Shown here: positions 1 to 7,507 of the stretch, piece by piece | Layout of the letters: each line of letters opens with the position of its first letter | Numbering within the stretch: position 1 is the first letter of the stretch | Source: Sandaracinaceae bacterium | GTDB lineage: Bacteria; Myxococcota_A; Polyangia; Polyangiales; JAFGIB01 | Direction of reading: 5' to 3' | NCBI GenBank assembly: GCA_017881055.1 | Contig: JADGRF010000175.1 | Location: 1-32,573, forward strand | Length of the DNA: 32,573 bases | Made by a program: the position numbers and the translations under genes | The notes under the pieces: model-generated | The model's database searches: none | What the model was told of the DNA's origin: nothing | What the model saw: the letters and a program-made list of their open reading frames with translations, nothing else

Positions 1-771
1 CACTACAAGGCGTTCGTTTCGCCTGCGTGGGAGATCTGGGGCCCCAACGGCGGCTACATGGCGTCGATCGCGCTGCGCGCCGCCGCGTCCGAGAGCGCGC
101 TGAAACAGCCGGCGTCGTTCTATTGTCACTTCCTGCGGCCGGCGCGCTTCGACTGGCTCGACGCCGAGGTGACGGTCGTGCAGCGCGGTCGGCGCTCGGA
201 GTCCATTCGGGTCGCGCTCTCGCAGGAAGGCAAGCCCGTGCTCGAGGGCATGCTGCGCACCGCGTTGCCAGCTGACGGACTCGAGCACGAGCTCGGTGGC
301 CCTCTGGTGCGCGCCCCCGAGACGCTGCCGTGCGCCGAAGAGCTGCGTCACCCCGACTCGCCGAGCTTTCCGTTCTGGAAGAACATCGAGCAGCGTGTGC
401 TGCAGCCGGTGCGCTTCGATCCGGAGCGGCCGGCCATGCCGCCGCACTGGTGCGAGTGGTATCGCTTCCGGCCGACCGCAATCTACGACGACCCGGTGGT
501 CGATGCGGGGCGTGCGCTCGTGTTGATCGATACTTTGGGCTGGCCCGCGGCGTGGATGCAGCACCCGCGCACGGCGCTGCGTGGCCCGAACCTGGACGTG
601 ATGGCGTTCTTCCACGCCTCCACGCAGGACAGCGAGTGGCTGCTCTGCGAGCAGTCCAGCCCGATCGCCACGCAAGGTCTGATCAGCGCCGCCGCGCGCA
701 TCTACGGTCGCGACGGGCGCCTGCTCGCGAGCGGTGGTGCGCAGCTGATGTGCGTGGCGGGTCCCAGCTGA
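1..771 (+). CDS. TesB-like acyl-CoA thioesterase (5' end missing)
   Basis: The reading frame is open from the first base, so the N-terminus lies outside the window and 256 residues are visible. The first residues carry the GPNGGYMA motif typical of the first hotdog half of TesB-like thioesterases. The C-terminal half has the matching second-hotdog pattern, WLLCEQSSPIA, then an RIYGRDGRLLASG segment. The family hydrolyses acyl-CoA thioesters in the cytoplasm; the substrate cannot be read from sequence. It ends 41 bp before the GNAT gene on the same strand, so the two may be cotranscribed. The family is confident; the exact acyl-CoA specificity is unknown. Confidence 0.85.
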   Translation, partial: HYKAFVSPAWEIWGPNGGYMASIALRAAASESALKQPASFYCHFLRPARFDWLDAEVTVVQRGRRSESIRVALSQEGKPVLEGMLRTALPADGLEHELGGPLVRAPETLPCAEELRHPDSPSFPFWKNIEQRVLQPVRFDPERPAMPPHWCEWYRFRPTAIYDDPVVDAGRALVLIDTLGWPAAWMQHPRTALRGPNLDVMAFFHASTQDSEWLLCEQSSPIATQGLISAAARIYGRDGRLLASGGAQLMCVAGPS

Positions 772-812
772 CGCAGTTGTCTTCTTCTTTCTTCCGACCC
801 GGACCTCGAACC

Positions 813-1610
813 ATGACCCTTTCCATTGCCCTCGCTGACGAAAACCACGCCGAGTTCCAGCGCGAGCTCGCGCGCTGGAGCCCGAACGCCGCGCTGACCG
901 AACAGGACGGTCTCCTGTTCGTGCTGGCGGCCGACCCGTTTCCCGCCGTGAACATGGTGCTGCCGGTGTCCGGCGCCGGTACGCCGTCTGCGGCCACGAT
1001 CGTGGCGCGCGCCTCGGCGTACTTTGCGCAGCACAAGCGCGCCTTCAGCATTCGCGCGCGTGCGCACGTCGATCACGAGCTGATCGCGCTGTGCAAGAGC
1101 CGCGACATGTTCTTGCTCGGCGATTCTCCGGGCATGGGCATCACCGCGCCGATTGCGGAGCTTGCCGTGTCGCCCGAAGCCCTGGGCATCGAGCTGCGGG
1201 TCGCGCGTGACGAAGCTGCGATACGCGACTTCGCGCAGGTGTGCGCCGTCAGCTACGCGACGCTGGGCATGCCGCTGCCGGTCGCGCACGCCATGTTCGC
1301 GGTGCCGTCGCGCATGCTGGCAGACCATCTGCACGTGGTGACCGCGTACGACAAGGAGCAGCCGGTGTGCACTGCCATGGCGCTGCTCAGCCACGGCATC
1401 GGCGGCATCTACTGGGTGGGAACCGTGCCGAGCGCGCGCAAGCGTGGGCTCGCTGCGCACTGCACGCGCGCGGTCAGCAACTGGTGCTTCGAGCAAGGCG
1501 CGCGCAGCGTCATTCTGCAGGCGAGCACGCAGGGCGACCCGATCTACCGCGCGCTCGGCTTTCAGGAGCTCACACGCTACCCGTGGTTTCTGTGCATGGG
1601 CAACGCGTGA
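813..1610 (+). CDS. GNAT-family N-acetyltransferase
   Basis: Predicted 265 residues starting at the ATG at 813 (MTLSIALADENH). The frame stays open upstream but there overlaps the thioesterase in another frame and has no protein-like character, so the internal ATG is chosen; no clear Shine-Dalgarno is seen. The C-terminal half (about residues 135-265) is a GNAT fold: a beta4 strand GGIYWVGTVPSARKRGLA followed by the acetyl-CoA pyrophosphate-binding turn (RKRGLAAHCT), then ASTQGDPIYRALGF, the classical GNAT ending. The N-terminal 130 residues form a separate accessory region. The acceptor substrate is not predictable. It sits 41 bp after the thioesterase and is followed by a 223-bp spacer. Confidence 0.85.
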   Translation: MTLSIALADENHAEFQRELARWSPNAALTEQDGLLFVLAADPFPAVNMVLPVSGAGTPSAATIVARASAYFAQHKRAFSIRARAHVDHELIALCKSRDMFLLGDSPGMGITAPIAELAVSPEALGIELRVARDEAAIRDFAQVCAVSYATLGMPLPVAHAMFAVPSRMLADHLHVVTAYDKEQPVCTAMALLSHGIGGIYWVGTVPSARKRGLAAHCTRAVSNWCFEQGARSVILQASTQGDPIYRALGFQELTRYPWFLCMGNA

Positions 1611-1769
1611 GGTAGAGCCGATCGCGGAGCTTGTGCGCGGCGCCTCCTGACATCGGCGTGCCAGTGCTCGCTCATTTCGCGACCCTTTCACGACCAGCAG
1701 CTGCGATCCCGGTCGATTCGCCCCCCGCGTCCTTGACTCTAGCGCGGGTGATCGCCAGTATCCGCACGG

Positions 1770-1783
1770 TGCACATCTGTGCA
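1770..1783. repeat. Perfect inverted repeat TGCACA-TC-TGTGCA
   Basis: Arms TGCACA (1770-1775) and TGTGCA (1778-1783) are perfectly complementary around a 2-bp centre, 50 bp upstream of the RRM gene start. The shape fits a dimeric repressor or activator operator; the binding protein is unknown. Confidence 0.5.
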
Positions 1784-1784
1784 T

Positions 1785-1805
1785 GTAACCTGTCGCAACG
1801 GTTAC
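1785..1805. repeat. Inverted repeat GTAACC-N9-GGTTAC
   Basis: Arms GTAACC (1785-1790) and GGTTAC (1800-1805) with a 9-nt spacer start one base after the previous palindrome. The element could be an operator half-site pair or, if transcribed, a small 5'-UTR hairpin 28 nt before the start codon. Confidence 0.45.
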
Positions 1806-1833
1806 TCTAACAATTTCGGGGACTTCAGGTTTT

Positions 1834-2313
1834 ATGGGTCGAGATGGTGGTGACTACTCCCAAGGCAAGCGCCAACGGGAGCAGCAGCAGGCACGAAAGC
1901 AGCGGGACAAAGCGGAGCGTCGTCAGATGCGACGTGAGCAGGGCCCGAGCGCGCCGGAGATCGTGAGCGCAGAGGACATCGTCGGCAGACTGCCTTCGAT
2001 CGACGAAGCCATGCGCAACATCGAGAAGGGCAACAGCGGCAATCGCGGTGTCGCCTCGATTCCGTGCCGGTTGTTCGTCGGCGGCCTCGGCTCGAGCATC
2101 AACGAGGCCGAGCTGCGCGAAGCGTTCGGCGCCTTCGGCGTGATCGCGGACGCCGTGATCCTCAAAGATCGTGGCACGGGTCAGTCGCGCGGCTTCGGCT
2201 TCGTCACGATGGAGAACCGCAAAGACGCGGCCAAGGCCATCGACGGGCTGAACGGCGCGGAGCTGAACGGTCGGCGCTTGGTTGTGAACGTGGCGACTGA
2301 TCGTCCGCGGTGA
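1834..2313 (+). CDS. RRM-type RNA-binding protein with basic N-terminal tail
   Basis: Predicted 159 residues. The C-terminal 80 residues are a single RNA recognition motif with both ribonucleoprotein signatures: RNP2 LFVGGL (80-85) and RNP1 RGFGFVTM (119-126), whose aromatic residues stack on RNA bases. Residues 1-70 are a hydrophilic tail rich in Arg, Lys and Gln (QREQQQARKQRDKAERRQMR), probably disordered or helical and RNA-binding. Small bacterial RRM proteins in cyanobacteria are often cold-induced and probably act as RNA chaperones; the tail makes this one longer than the usual 80-110 residues. Two palindromes lie just upstream. It points toward a helicase/S1-protein cluster, which supports a role in RNA metabolism. 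Confidence 0.9.
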   Translation: MGRDGGDYSQGKRQREQQQARKQRDKAERRQMRREQGPSAPEIVSAEDIVGRLPSIDEAMRNIEKGNSGNRGVASIPCRLFVGGLGSSINEAELREAFGAFGVIADAVILKDRGTGQSRGFGFVTMENRKDAAKAIDGLNGAELNGRRLVVNVATDRPR

Positions 2314-2712
2314 AGAGGACCCTTCTTGTGGGTTGCTGACGGGGGCGTGCGCGGGTCGTCGTGCTCGCCGCTCGTGGCAGTGGCTTCAGTGACCCGCGAT
2401 CGACGGGGGCTGTGAACCGCTTGTCGAGAGGCTTGCGGCGTTGTGCTTGGCGCGTCCGCTGGCCTTGTGCACTTCCACGCCCGGCTGTGCGCGTCGACCC
2501 GCGCCCGCCCCCTTGCCTCAACGCGAGCGTGCGCTGCCGCCGTCGCCCCTGGGGTGTACTGGTGAACACCTCGTCGTCGCTGGCGATCGCTAACGGCTTG
2601 GCGAAATGTTGCAGCTGACAGATGTCAGGAAGCGAGTGACGCAGGGATAGGCGGCGCAGGTGACGGGGAGGCAGTGACGCGCACAGCCGGGCGGCACCGT
2701 TCGGCAAGTCGA
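2314..2712. other. 399-bp convergent intergenic region, no gene seen
   Basis: The region lies between the converging stop codons of the RRM gene and the 266-residue unknown gene. Short open frames here are Arg/Pro/Ser-rich and have no motif or ribosome binding site. It contains a perfect 14-bp palindrome CTGACA-GA-TGTCAG (2615-2628) and a weak hairpin GGTGT-N8-ACACC (about 2551-2568). No terminator with a T-tract was found. It is long for this gene-dense DNA, so an untracked small RNA is possible but unsupported. Confidence 0.4.
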
Positions 2713-3513
2713 CTACGCTAGCGGCTCGAGCCAGTGATTGACCAGCCAGTCGAGCGCTATCGGGGCGGCGCGCAAGGTGGTGTCTAGGTCGTGCACGGCG
2801 GTTTGCTGTTCGGGGGCGGCGGCCCCGTAGGCGCGGGCGTAGAGTACCCAGTTCGAGAGCTGGTAGTGGTGGAGTAGCGACTCGAAGCGGTGGGCCCGGA
2901 AGCCTTCGAGCACGCGCTGGGCAGCGACCGCGTCGCGGCAGGCGAAGAGCGCGCGCGAGGCGTCGAATAGGAGCTCGCGCAGATCTTCGAATGCGCGCTC
3001 GGGGTCTTCGGTGACGGCGTCGAGCAGCTCGGCAAAGCCTTCTTCCGACAGGCCGGCCTGTTCGGCTGCTTCGCCCATGATCGAGACCTGCGTCGCGACG
3101 AAGTCCGCGTCGGGCACGTTGCGTAGCAAGCGGCCCACCAGATACAGGTCGAACGCGCTGGCGATGGCTTCACCGAAGAACAGCGCTTCGGCGCACGGCG
3201 CGGCGTTGGGCCCTGCGGCGTGGCGCGCGAGCTCTTTGGCGGCGAGATGGTGCCAGGCGATGTGGGCGACGACGTCGGCCGGGATGCTCGGCTCGCACAG
3301 CACGTCGGCGCCTTCGTCGGCATTCCAGAACGTGAGGTTCAGGAACAGCGCGCGGTCCCAGCTGACGTGCGAGTCGTGCGCGTCGTCAGGAATGTGAAAG
3401 CGATGGTCGGTCTTGCGCAGCATGCTCTTGAGCTGCGCATACACGGCCACGTGCGAGAACGACTTTTCGTCTTCGATGGTGAGCTCGTCGAGTGACACGG
3501 TGCGTAGCGGCAT
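2713..3513 (-). CDS. Conserved-looking protein of unknown function, 266 aa
   Basis: I do not recognise this family. The predicted protein is soluble, acidic and mostly alpha-helical, without a signal peptide or membrane segment. The middle holds a histidine cluster (H84-x3-H88-H89 in AHIAWHHLAAKEL) followed by E115 in FFGEAIASAFD, a spacing reminiscent of helical metal-binding proteins, though no named zincin motif is present. It starts 11 bp after the stop of the CvfB-like gene and is the last gene of a four-gene minus-strand operon led by a DEAD-box helicase, so a link with RNA or translation is plausible by context only. Confidence 0.7.
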   Translation of the reverse strand: MPLRTVSLDELTIEDEKSFSHVAVYAQLKSMLRKTDHRFHIPDDAHDSHVSWDRALFLNLTFWNADEGADVLCEPSIPADVVAHIAWHHLAAKELARHAAGPNAAPCAEALFFGEAIASAFDLYLVGRLLRNVPDADFVATQVSIMGEAAEQAGLSEEGFAELLDAVTEDPERAFEDLRELLFDASRALFACRDAVAAQRVLEGFRAHRFESLLHHYQLSNWVLYARAYGAAAPEQQTAVHDLDTTLRAAPIALDWLVNHWLEPLA

Positions 3514-3524
3514 GGCAGGCGTTC

Positions 3525-4385
3525 CTACAGGCGCGTGATGAAGCCGGCGTCGTCGATCAGGATGGCGCCGTCGCGCAAGAGCCTACCGACAGCACGTTTA
3601 AAGGCCTTTTTGCTCAAGCCGAAGAGCACTCGAAGCTGCTCGGGCTCGGCTTTTTCCGAGATGCGAGGCGTGCCGGGTGCCGACAGTTTCTCGAGCACGC
3701 GCTCCGCGTCTTTGTCGATCTCGGCATGCGCGAGGCCGCGCAGCGACAGCTCGATCTTGCCGTCGGGCAGCGACTGCGCGATGCGAAACGAGGCGGCTTG
3801 CCCGCGCTTCAGCGTATGCGGCTCGTAGGCGGGCACGAGGCCCAGGAACGCGCGCTCCACGATCACGAACAGGCCGATCTCCGGATCGTTGCGCCAGGCT
3901 TCGCCGGCCACCCATTCGTTGCGCTTGAAGTCGCCGTTGGTACGCACGTGCTCGGCGACGCGCATCGTTCCGGCGAGCCGGCCGGTCTTGTCGAGCATCA
4001 GGCTGATCGGCTCGCGATCGCCGCGCAGCAAGTCGCGCGTTTGCTCAGCGAACGGCACGAGCAGCTCTTTGGGCAAACCCCAATCGACGAACGCGCCGAA
4101 GTGCGTGACATCGGTGACTTCGAGAAACGCGACCTCACCCAGCTCCACGAGCGGCGCGCTGGTGGTCGCGACCGGCCGATCCTCGGAATCGAGGTACACG
4201 AAGACGCCGACCTCGTCGCCTTCGCTGGCTTCGTCGGCGAGCTCCGCGTTCGGCAACGCCAACAGCTGCGTGCTGTCGCCTGAGCCTTCGGGCCGTGCGC
4301 CGTCGGGTGCGAGCCAGGCGAAGCGTGCGTCGCGCCGCTTCAGCTTCATGCTGACCGTGCGGCCGAGCAGCTCACGAAACCACAT
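3525..4385 (-). CDS. cvfB: CvfB-family S1-like RNA-binding protein
   Basis: Predicted 286 residues from the ATG at 4385 (MWFRELLGRT). CvfB/YitL proteins contain S1-type OB folds plus a C-terminal winged helix and bind RNA; in Staphylococcus aureus CvfB affects virulence gene expression. Family landmarks are clear: VFVYLDSEDRPVATT, then the GAFVDWGLPKELLVP block about residues 95-112, a third S1-like part (SFRIAQSLPDGKIELSLRG), and the C-terminal LFGLSKKAFKRAVGRLLRDG winged-helix segment. It begins 7 bp after the stop of the Cys4 protein and ends 11 bp before the unknown gene, fitting an operon. An upstream in-frame start at 4511 would add 42 low-complexity residues overlapping the neighbour, so it was rejected. 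Confidence 0.9.
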   Translation of the reverse strand: MWFRELLGRTVSMKLKRRDARFAWLAPDGARPEGSGDSTQLLALPNAELADEASEGDEVGVFVYLDSEDRPVATTSAPLVELGEVAFLEVTDVTHFGAFVDWGLPKELLVPFAEQTRDLLRGDREPISLMLDKTGRLAGTMRVAEHVRTNGDFKRNEWVAGEAWRNDPEIGLFVIVERAFLGLVPAYEPHTLKRGQAASFRIAQSLPDGKIELSLRGLAHAEIDKDAERVLEKLSAPGTPRISEKAEPEQLRVLFGLSKKAFKRAVGRLLRDGAILIDDAGFITRL

Positions 4386-4392
4386 GACGCGC

Positions 4393-4779
4393 TCAGCTCC
4401 GGTACGTGGCGTCAGCCGTATACGCGAGCGTGCGGTTGCACGGCTCGCCGGCGACGAGTCCGTCGCAGGTGCTCTCGCCGGTCGACTTGGGCAGCGACTG
4501 CTTGAGCGCACGCAGAATCGGCGTGGTCAGGTCGTGGCGGCCATCGCAGCGTGGCTCCATGCAGCGGATCTCGAAGTGAGCCGGCGCGGAGGCCACTACG
4601 ATCGGACGCACGTACGACGTGCCCGGCATGTGGCCCTCGGTACGGACTTCCTCGATCGACAGGCGCAGAGAAAGCAACTGCGGCACCTCGTCGCGCAGAC
4701 GCGGCGCGGAGTCTTCACGGCGGCGTTGATCGGCGGCGGCTTCGGCCAAGGCTGGGTCGCGTTTGCGGTTGTAGTTCAT
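4393..4779 (-). CDS. Small Cys4 zinc-ribbon-like protein, 128 aa
   Basis: I have no name for this protein. The N-terminal half is charged and helical (RDPALAEAAADQRRRE). The C-terminal half has four cysteines in two pairs: C73-x4-C78 (RCMEPRCDG) and C105-x8-C114 (CDGLVAGEPC), a layout that fits a zinc ribbon, possibly nucleic-acid binding. The start codon overlaps the helicase stop codon as ATGA (4 bp), implying translational coupling, and the CvfB-like gene starts 7 bp downstream. The close coupling between a helicase and an S1 protein suggests an RNA-related accessory role; that is inference. Confidence 0.75.
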   Translation of the reverse strand: MNYNRKRDPALAEAAADQRRREDSAPRLRDEVPQLLSLRLSIEEVRTEGHMPGTSYVRPIVVASAPAHFEIRCMEPRCDGRHDLTTPILRALKQSLPKSTGESTCDGLVAGEPCNRTLAYTADATYRS

Positions 4780-5990
4780 AGTTGCTCACGAGGCAGCCGG
4801 CGTTTCATGCGCTTTTCTATAACACGGAAATGGTGCTCCTCGTCGGAGCAGATCAGCGACAGGGCCAATCCCGGCTTGCCTGCGCGCCCCGTGCGACCGA
4901 TTCGATGCAGATAATCGTTCGGGGAGCGCGGCAGCTCGTAGTTGATCACCACCGGTAGATCCACGATATCGATGCCGCGTGCGGCAAGGTCCGTGGCCAA
5001 GAGGACGCGCACCGTGCCGGCCCGAAACTCTACGAGGGCCTGCGTACGATCACGCTGGCTGCGGTCCCCGTGAAAGGCAGCGGCGCGGATGTCGCTCTGG
5101 TTGAGCCTGCGCGCGAGCACGTCCGCGGTCTTCTTCATGCTCACGAACACGAGGACTTGGCCGAGCTCGCGGCTCCGCAACAGCTCGACCAGAGCCGCCT
5201 CTTTGCGCTCCGCCGGGACCGCATACACATGCTGCTCGATCGCGGGCTCGGCTGTGCCGCTGGCTACGATGTCGACCACCTCGTGGCTCGACTCCGCCGT
5301 GCCTGTCGTGGGCGGCTGCGGCGCCGCGGCGACATCTACTTCCAAGGGATCGCGCAGCAATGTCTGCGTTGCCTGCATGACGTGGTCGGGGAACGTGGCC
5401 GAGAACAAGAGCTTCTGCGTCCGTGGGGGCACGAGCCGAAGCACTTCCTCCAGCTCGTCGCGAAAGCCCGGGCTCAGCAGCTTGTCGGCTTCGTCGAGCA
5501 CGAGAGCACGCAGGTCGGTCAGCTTCACGGCGTTCTGGCGATGCAGATCGAGCAGGCGTCCCGGTGTAGCCACGAGCACGTCCGCTCCGCCGCGCAGGGC
5601 CATCATCTGCGGGTTGATCTTCACTCCCCCATAGACCGCGTCCACCTTCACGTGGGCGTCCAGCTGACGCGAGAATGTCGTGAGCACCTCCCCGATCTGC
5701 ATGACCAGCTCGCGCGTCGGTGCCAGCACGAGCACGGCGACTTGGTTGCCGCGCGCCGCGTACGAGCGCGGGCGCTCGACCAAGCGCTGCAAGAGCGGCA
5801 AGCCGAAGGCGGCCGTCTTGCCCGAGCCCGTATGCGCGCGCGCACGCACGTCACGACCCGCGAGAATCGCCGCGATCACGGCCGCTTGCACGGGTGTCGG
5901 CGTGTGGAAGTCGGCTGCGTGCACCGCGCGCAGCAGCTCGGCGCGCAGGCCTAGCGCTTCGAAAGAGGTCAGGGGTATGGGACTCGTCAT
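4776..5990 (-). CDS. DEAD-box ATP-dependent RNA helicase (RhlE-like)
   Basis: Predicted 404 residues from the ATG at 5990 (MTSPIPLTSFEALGL). The Q-motif region (F10 and TPTPVQ 30-35), Walker A HTGSGKT (53-59), PTREL (91-95), TPGR (142-145), DEAD (166-169) and SAT (197-199) are all visible. The second RecA domain carries VLVFVSMKKTADVLARRLN, ATDLAARGID and HRIGRTGR. It unwinds short RNA duplexes using ATP. There is almost no C-terminal extension, so it is a minimal core enzyme. A segment rich in Pro, Thr and Ser between the two domains is unusual. It leads the minus-strand operon and faces the dbpA gene. An upstream start at 6020 is possible but adds ten poorly conserved-looking residues and would lie inside the divergent promoter region. 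Confidence 0.93.
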   Translation of the reverse strand: MTSPIPLTSFEALGLRAELLRAVHAADFHTPTPVQAAVIAAILAGRDVRARAHTGSGKTAAFGLPLLQRLVERPRSYAARGNQVAVLVLAPTRELVMQIGEVLTTFSRQLDAHVKVDAVYGGVKINPQMMALRGGADVLVATPGRLLDLHRQNAVKLTDLRALVLDEADKLLSPGFRDELEEVLRLVPPRTQKLLFSATFPDHVMQATQTLLRDPLEVDVAAAPQPPTTGTAESSHEVVDIVASGTAEPAIEQHVYAVPAERKEAALVELLRSRELGQVLVFVSMKKTADVLARRLNQSDIRAAAFHGDRSQRDRTQALVEFRAGTVRVLLATDLAARGIDIVDLPVVINYELPRSPNDYLHRIGRTGRAGKPGLALSLICSDEEHHFRVIEKRMKRRLPREQL

Positions 5991-6038
5991 GGTTCGGTGA
6001 GCATTGGGACCATAGATCACGTAGAGTCGCCGCGCTGC
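5991..6038. promoter_or_regulatory. Divergent promoter region between two DEAD-box helicase genes
   Basis: Only 48 bp separate the start codons of two divergent helicase genes, so their promoters or leader regions must overlap or extend into the coding sequences. No confident -35/-10 boxes were found. Confidence 0.45.
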
Positions 6039-7436
6039 ATGTCATTAACTACTGATTTTGCGTCTTTGACGCTTTCGCCGGCGCTGCTCACGAATCTGTC
6101 GAGCCTCGGCTACGCGCAGATGACGCCGATTCAAGCGGCCGCGCTACCCGCCATTCTGTCGGGCCAGGATCTGATCGCGCAGGCCAAGACGGGCAGCGGC
6201 AAGACCGCCGCGTTCGGCCTCGGTCTTCTGCACCGGCTCGATGCCAGTCAGCTGCAGGTGCAGGCGCTCGTGATCTGCCCGACGCGGGAGCTAGCCGATC
6301 AGGTCGCGCGCGAGATCCGGGCGCTCGCGCGCACCACACCCAACGTCAAGCTGCTCGCGCTATGCGGCGGCGTGCCGATCCGCGCCCATCGTGAATCGCT
6401 GGAGCACGGCGCGCACATCGTGGTGGGTACGCCCGGCCGCCTACGCGCGCTCTTGGAAAAGGAGCGCCTGTCGCTCGACGCGCTGCGCGTGCTGGTGCTC
6501 GACGAAGCCGATCGCATGCTGGAGATGGGCTTCGAGGACGACATCCGCTTCGTGATGCAGAAGGCGCCCCAAGAGCGCCAGACCCTGCTGTTCTCGGCGA
6601 CCTATCCCGAGGCGATCGAGCAGATCAGCGCCGGCTACCAGCGCGAGCCCGTGCGCGTCACGGTCGACAGTGAAATGGCCGCCGGCCAGCTCGAGCAGCT
6701 GTGTTTCGAGGTCGGCGTACGTGCCGACGACCGGATCAAAGCGCTGCAGGCGCTGCTCGCCAAGTACCAGCCCGAGTCGACGCTGATCTTCTGCAACACC
6801 AAGGACGAGTGCAACACCGTGGCCAAGGCGCTGCGCCAGTCCGGCGTGCACACGCTGGCGTTGCACGGCGACCTCGAGCAGCGTGAGCGCGACGAAGTTC
6901 TGGTGGTGTTCTCGAACCGCAGCTGCTCGGTGCTCGTTGCAACTGACGTTGCGGCCCGCGGCCTCGACATCGCCGACCTCGACTGCGTGATCAACTACGA
7001 GCTGTCGACCGATGCCAGCGTGCACCTGCACCGAGTGGGTCGCACCGGTCGTGCGGGCAAGAAGGGTCTGGCGTTGAGCCTGTTTCGGCCGGACGACGGC
7101 TATCGCCTGCAGCGCATCGAGCAGAGTCTGCCGCGGCCGATCGAGCGCAAGAAGCTGCCCGCATTGGCAGCTGGGAGCGGCGACTTCCCCGAGCCCGCGA
7201 TGGCCACGCTCGTGATCGAAGGCGGCCGCAAGGACAAGCTGCGCGCCGGAGACATCTTAGGGGCGCTCACCGCGACGGGCCAGGTCACTGGCGAGCAGGT
7301 CGGCAAGATTCAGGTGCAGGAGCTACGTAGCTACGTAGCGGTCAAGCGTGAGGTTCAGAAGCAAGCGCTGGACGAGCTGACCAACGGTCGGGTCAAGAAG
7401 CGTCGTTTTCGCGTGAGCAAGGTCGCGGCGGGCTGA
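6039..7436 (+). CDS. dbpA: ATP-dependent RNA helicase DbpA
   Basis: Predicted 465 residues from the ATG at 6039 (MSLTTDFASL). DEAD-box core motifs are complete: Q motif (MTPIQ), AKTGSGKT (49-56), PTREL, TPGRL, DEAD (155-158), SAT (186-188), then ATDVAARGLDIADL and HRVGRTGRAG. The last 75 residues are the DbpA RNA-binding domain, recognisable by GGRKDKLRAGDILGAL and the KIQVQELRSYVAVKR segment. In Escherichia coli this domain binds hairpin 92 of 23S rRNA and directs the helicase to large-subunit assembly. An earlier in-frame ATG at 5997 adds 14 residues that do not resemble the family, so 6039 is preferred. It is divergent from another helicase 48 bp away. Confidence 0.95.
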   Translation: MSLTTDFASLTLSPALLTNLSSLGYAQMTPIQAAALPAILSGQDLIAQAKTGSGKTAAFGLGLLHRLDASQLQVQALVICPTRELADQVAREIRALARTTPNVKLLALCGGVPIRAHRESLEHGAHIVVGTPGRLRALLEKERLSLDALRVLVLDEADRMLEMGFEDDIRFVMQKAPQERQTLLFSATYPEAIEQISAGYQREPVRVTVDSEMAAGQLEQLCFEVGVRADDRIKALQALLAKYQPESTLIFCNTKDECNTVAKALRQSGVHTLALHGDLEQRERDEVLVVFSNRSCSVLVATDVAARGLDIADLDCVINYELSTDASVHLHRVGRTGRAGKKGLALSLFRPDDGYRLQRIEQSLPRPIERKKLPALAAGSGDFPEPAMATLVIEGGRKDKLRAGDILGALTATGQVTGEQVGKIQVQELRSYVAVKREVQKQALDELTNGRVKKRRFRVSKVAAG

Positions 7437-7507
7437 GCGCGGGAGCGTCGCGCGCCGTTCACAAATTGTCGTGGGCCGCCGATCGCGGTAGAACTCGCTT
7501 GGGGGCG

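Larger units (their letters stand above)
1611..1833. promoter_or_regulatory. Spacer with probable promoter region of the RRM gene
   Basis: This 223-bp spacer has no protein-like frame. Its last 65 bp hold two inverted repeats in succession (1770-1783 and 1785-1805) and an AT-richer stretch just before the RRM start. I could not assign a convincing -35/-10 pair. Confidence 0.35.

Noticed and set aside
702..1784. 360-codon open frame on the minus strand
   Set aside because: Antisense to the thioesterase end and the GNAT gene; Arg/His-rich with no recognisable domain.
2204..2707. 167-codon minus-strand frame spanning the convergent spacer
   Set aside because: It overlaps the RRM coding end, is Arg/Pro/Ser-rich and has no ribosome binding site or motif.
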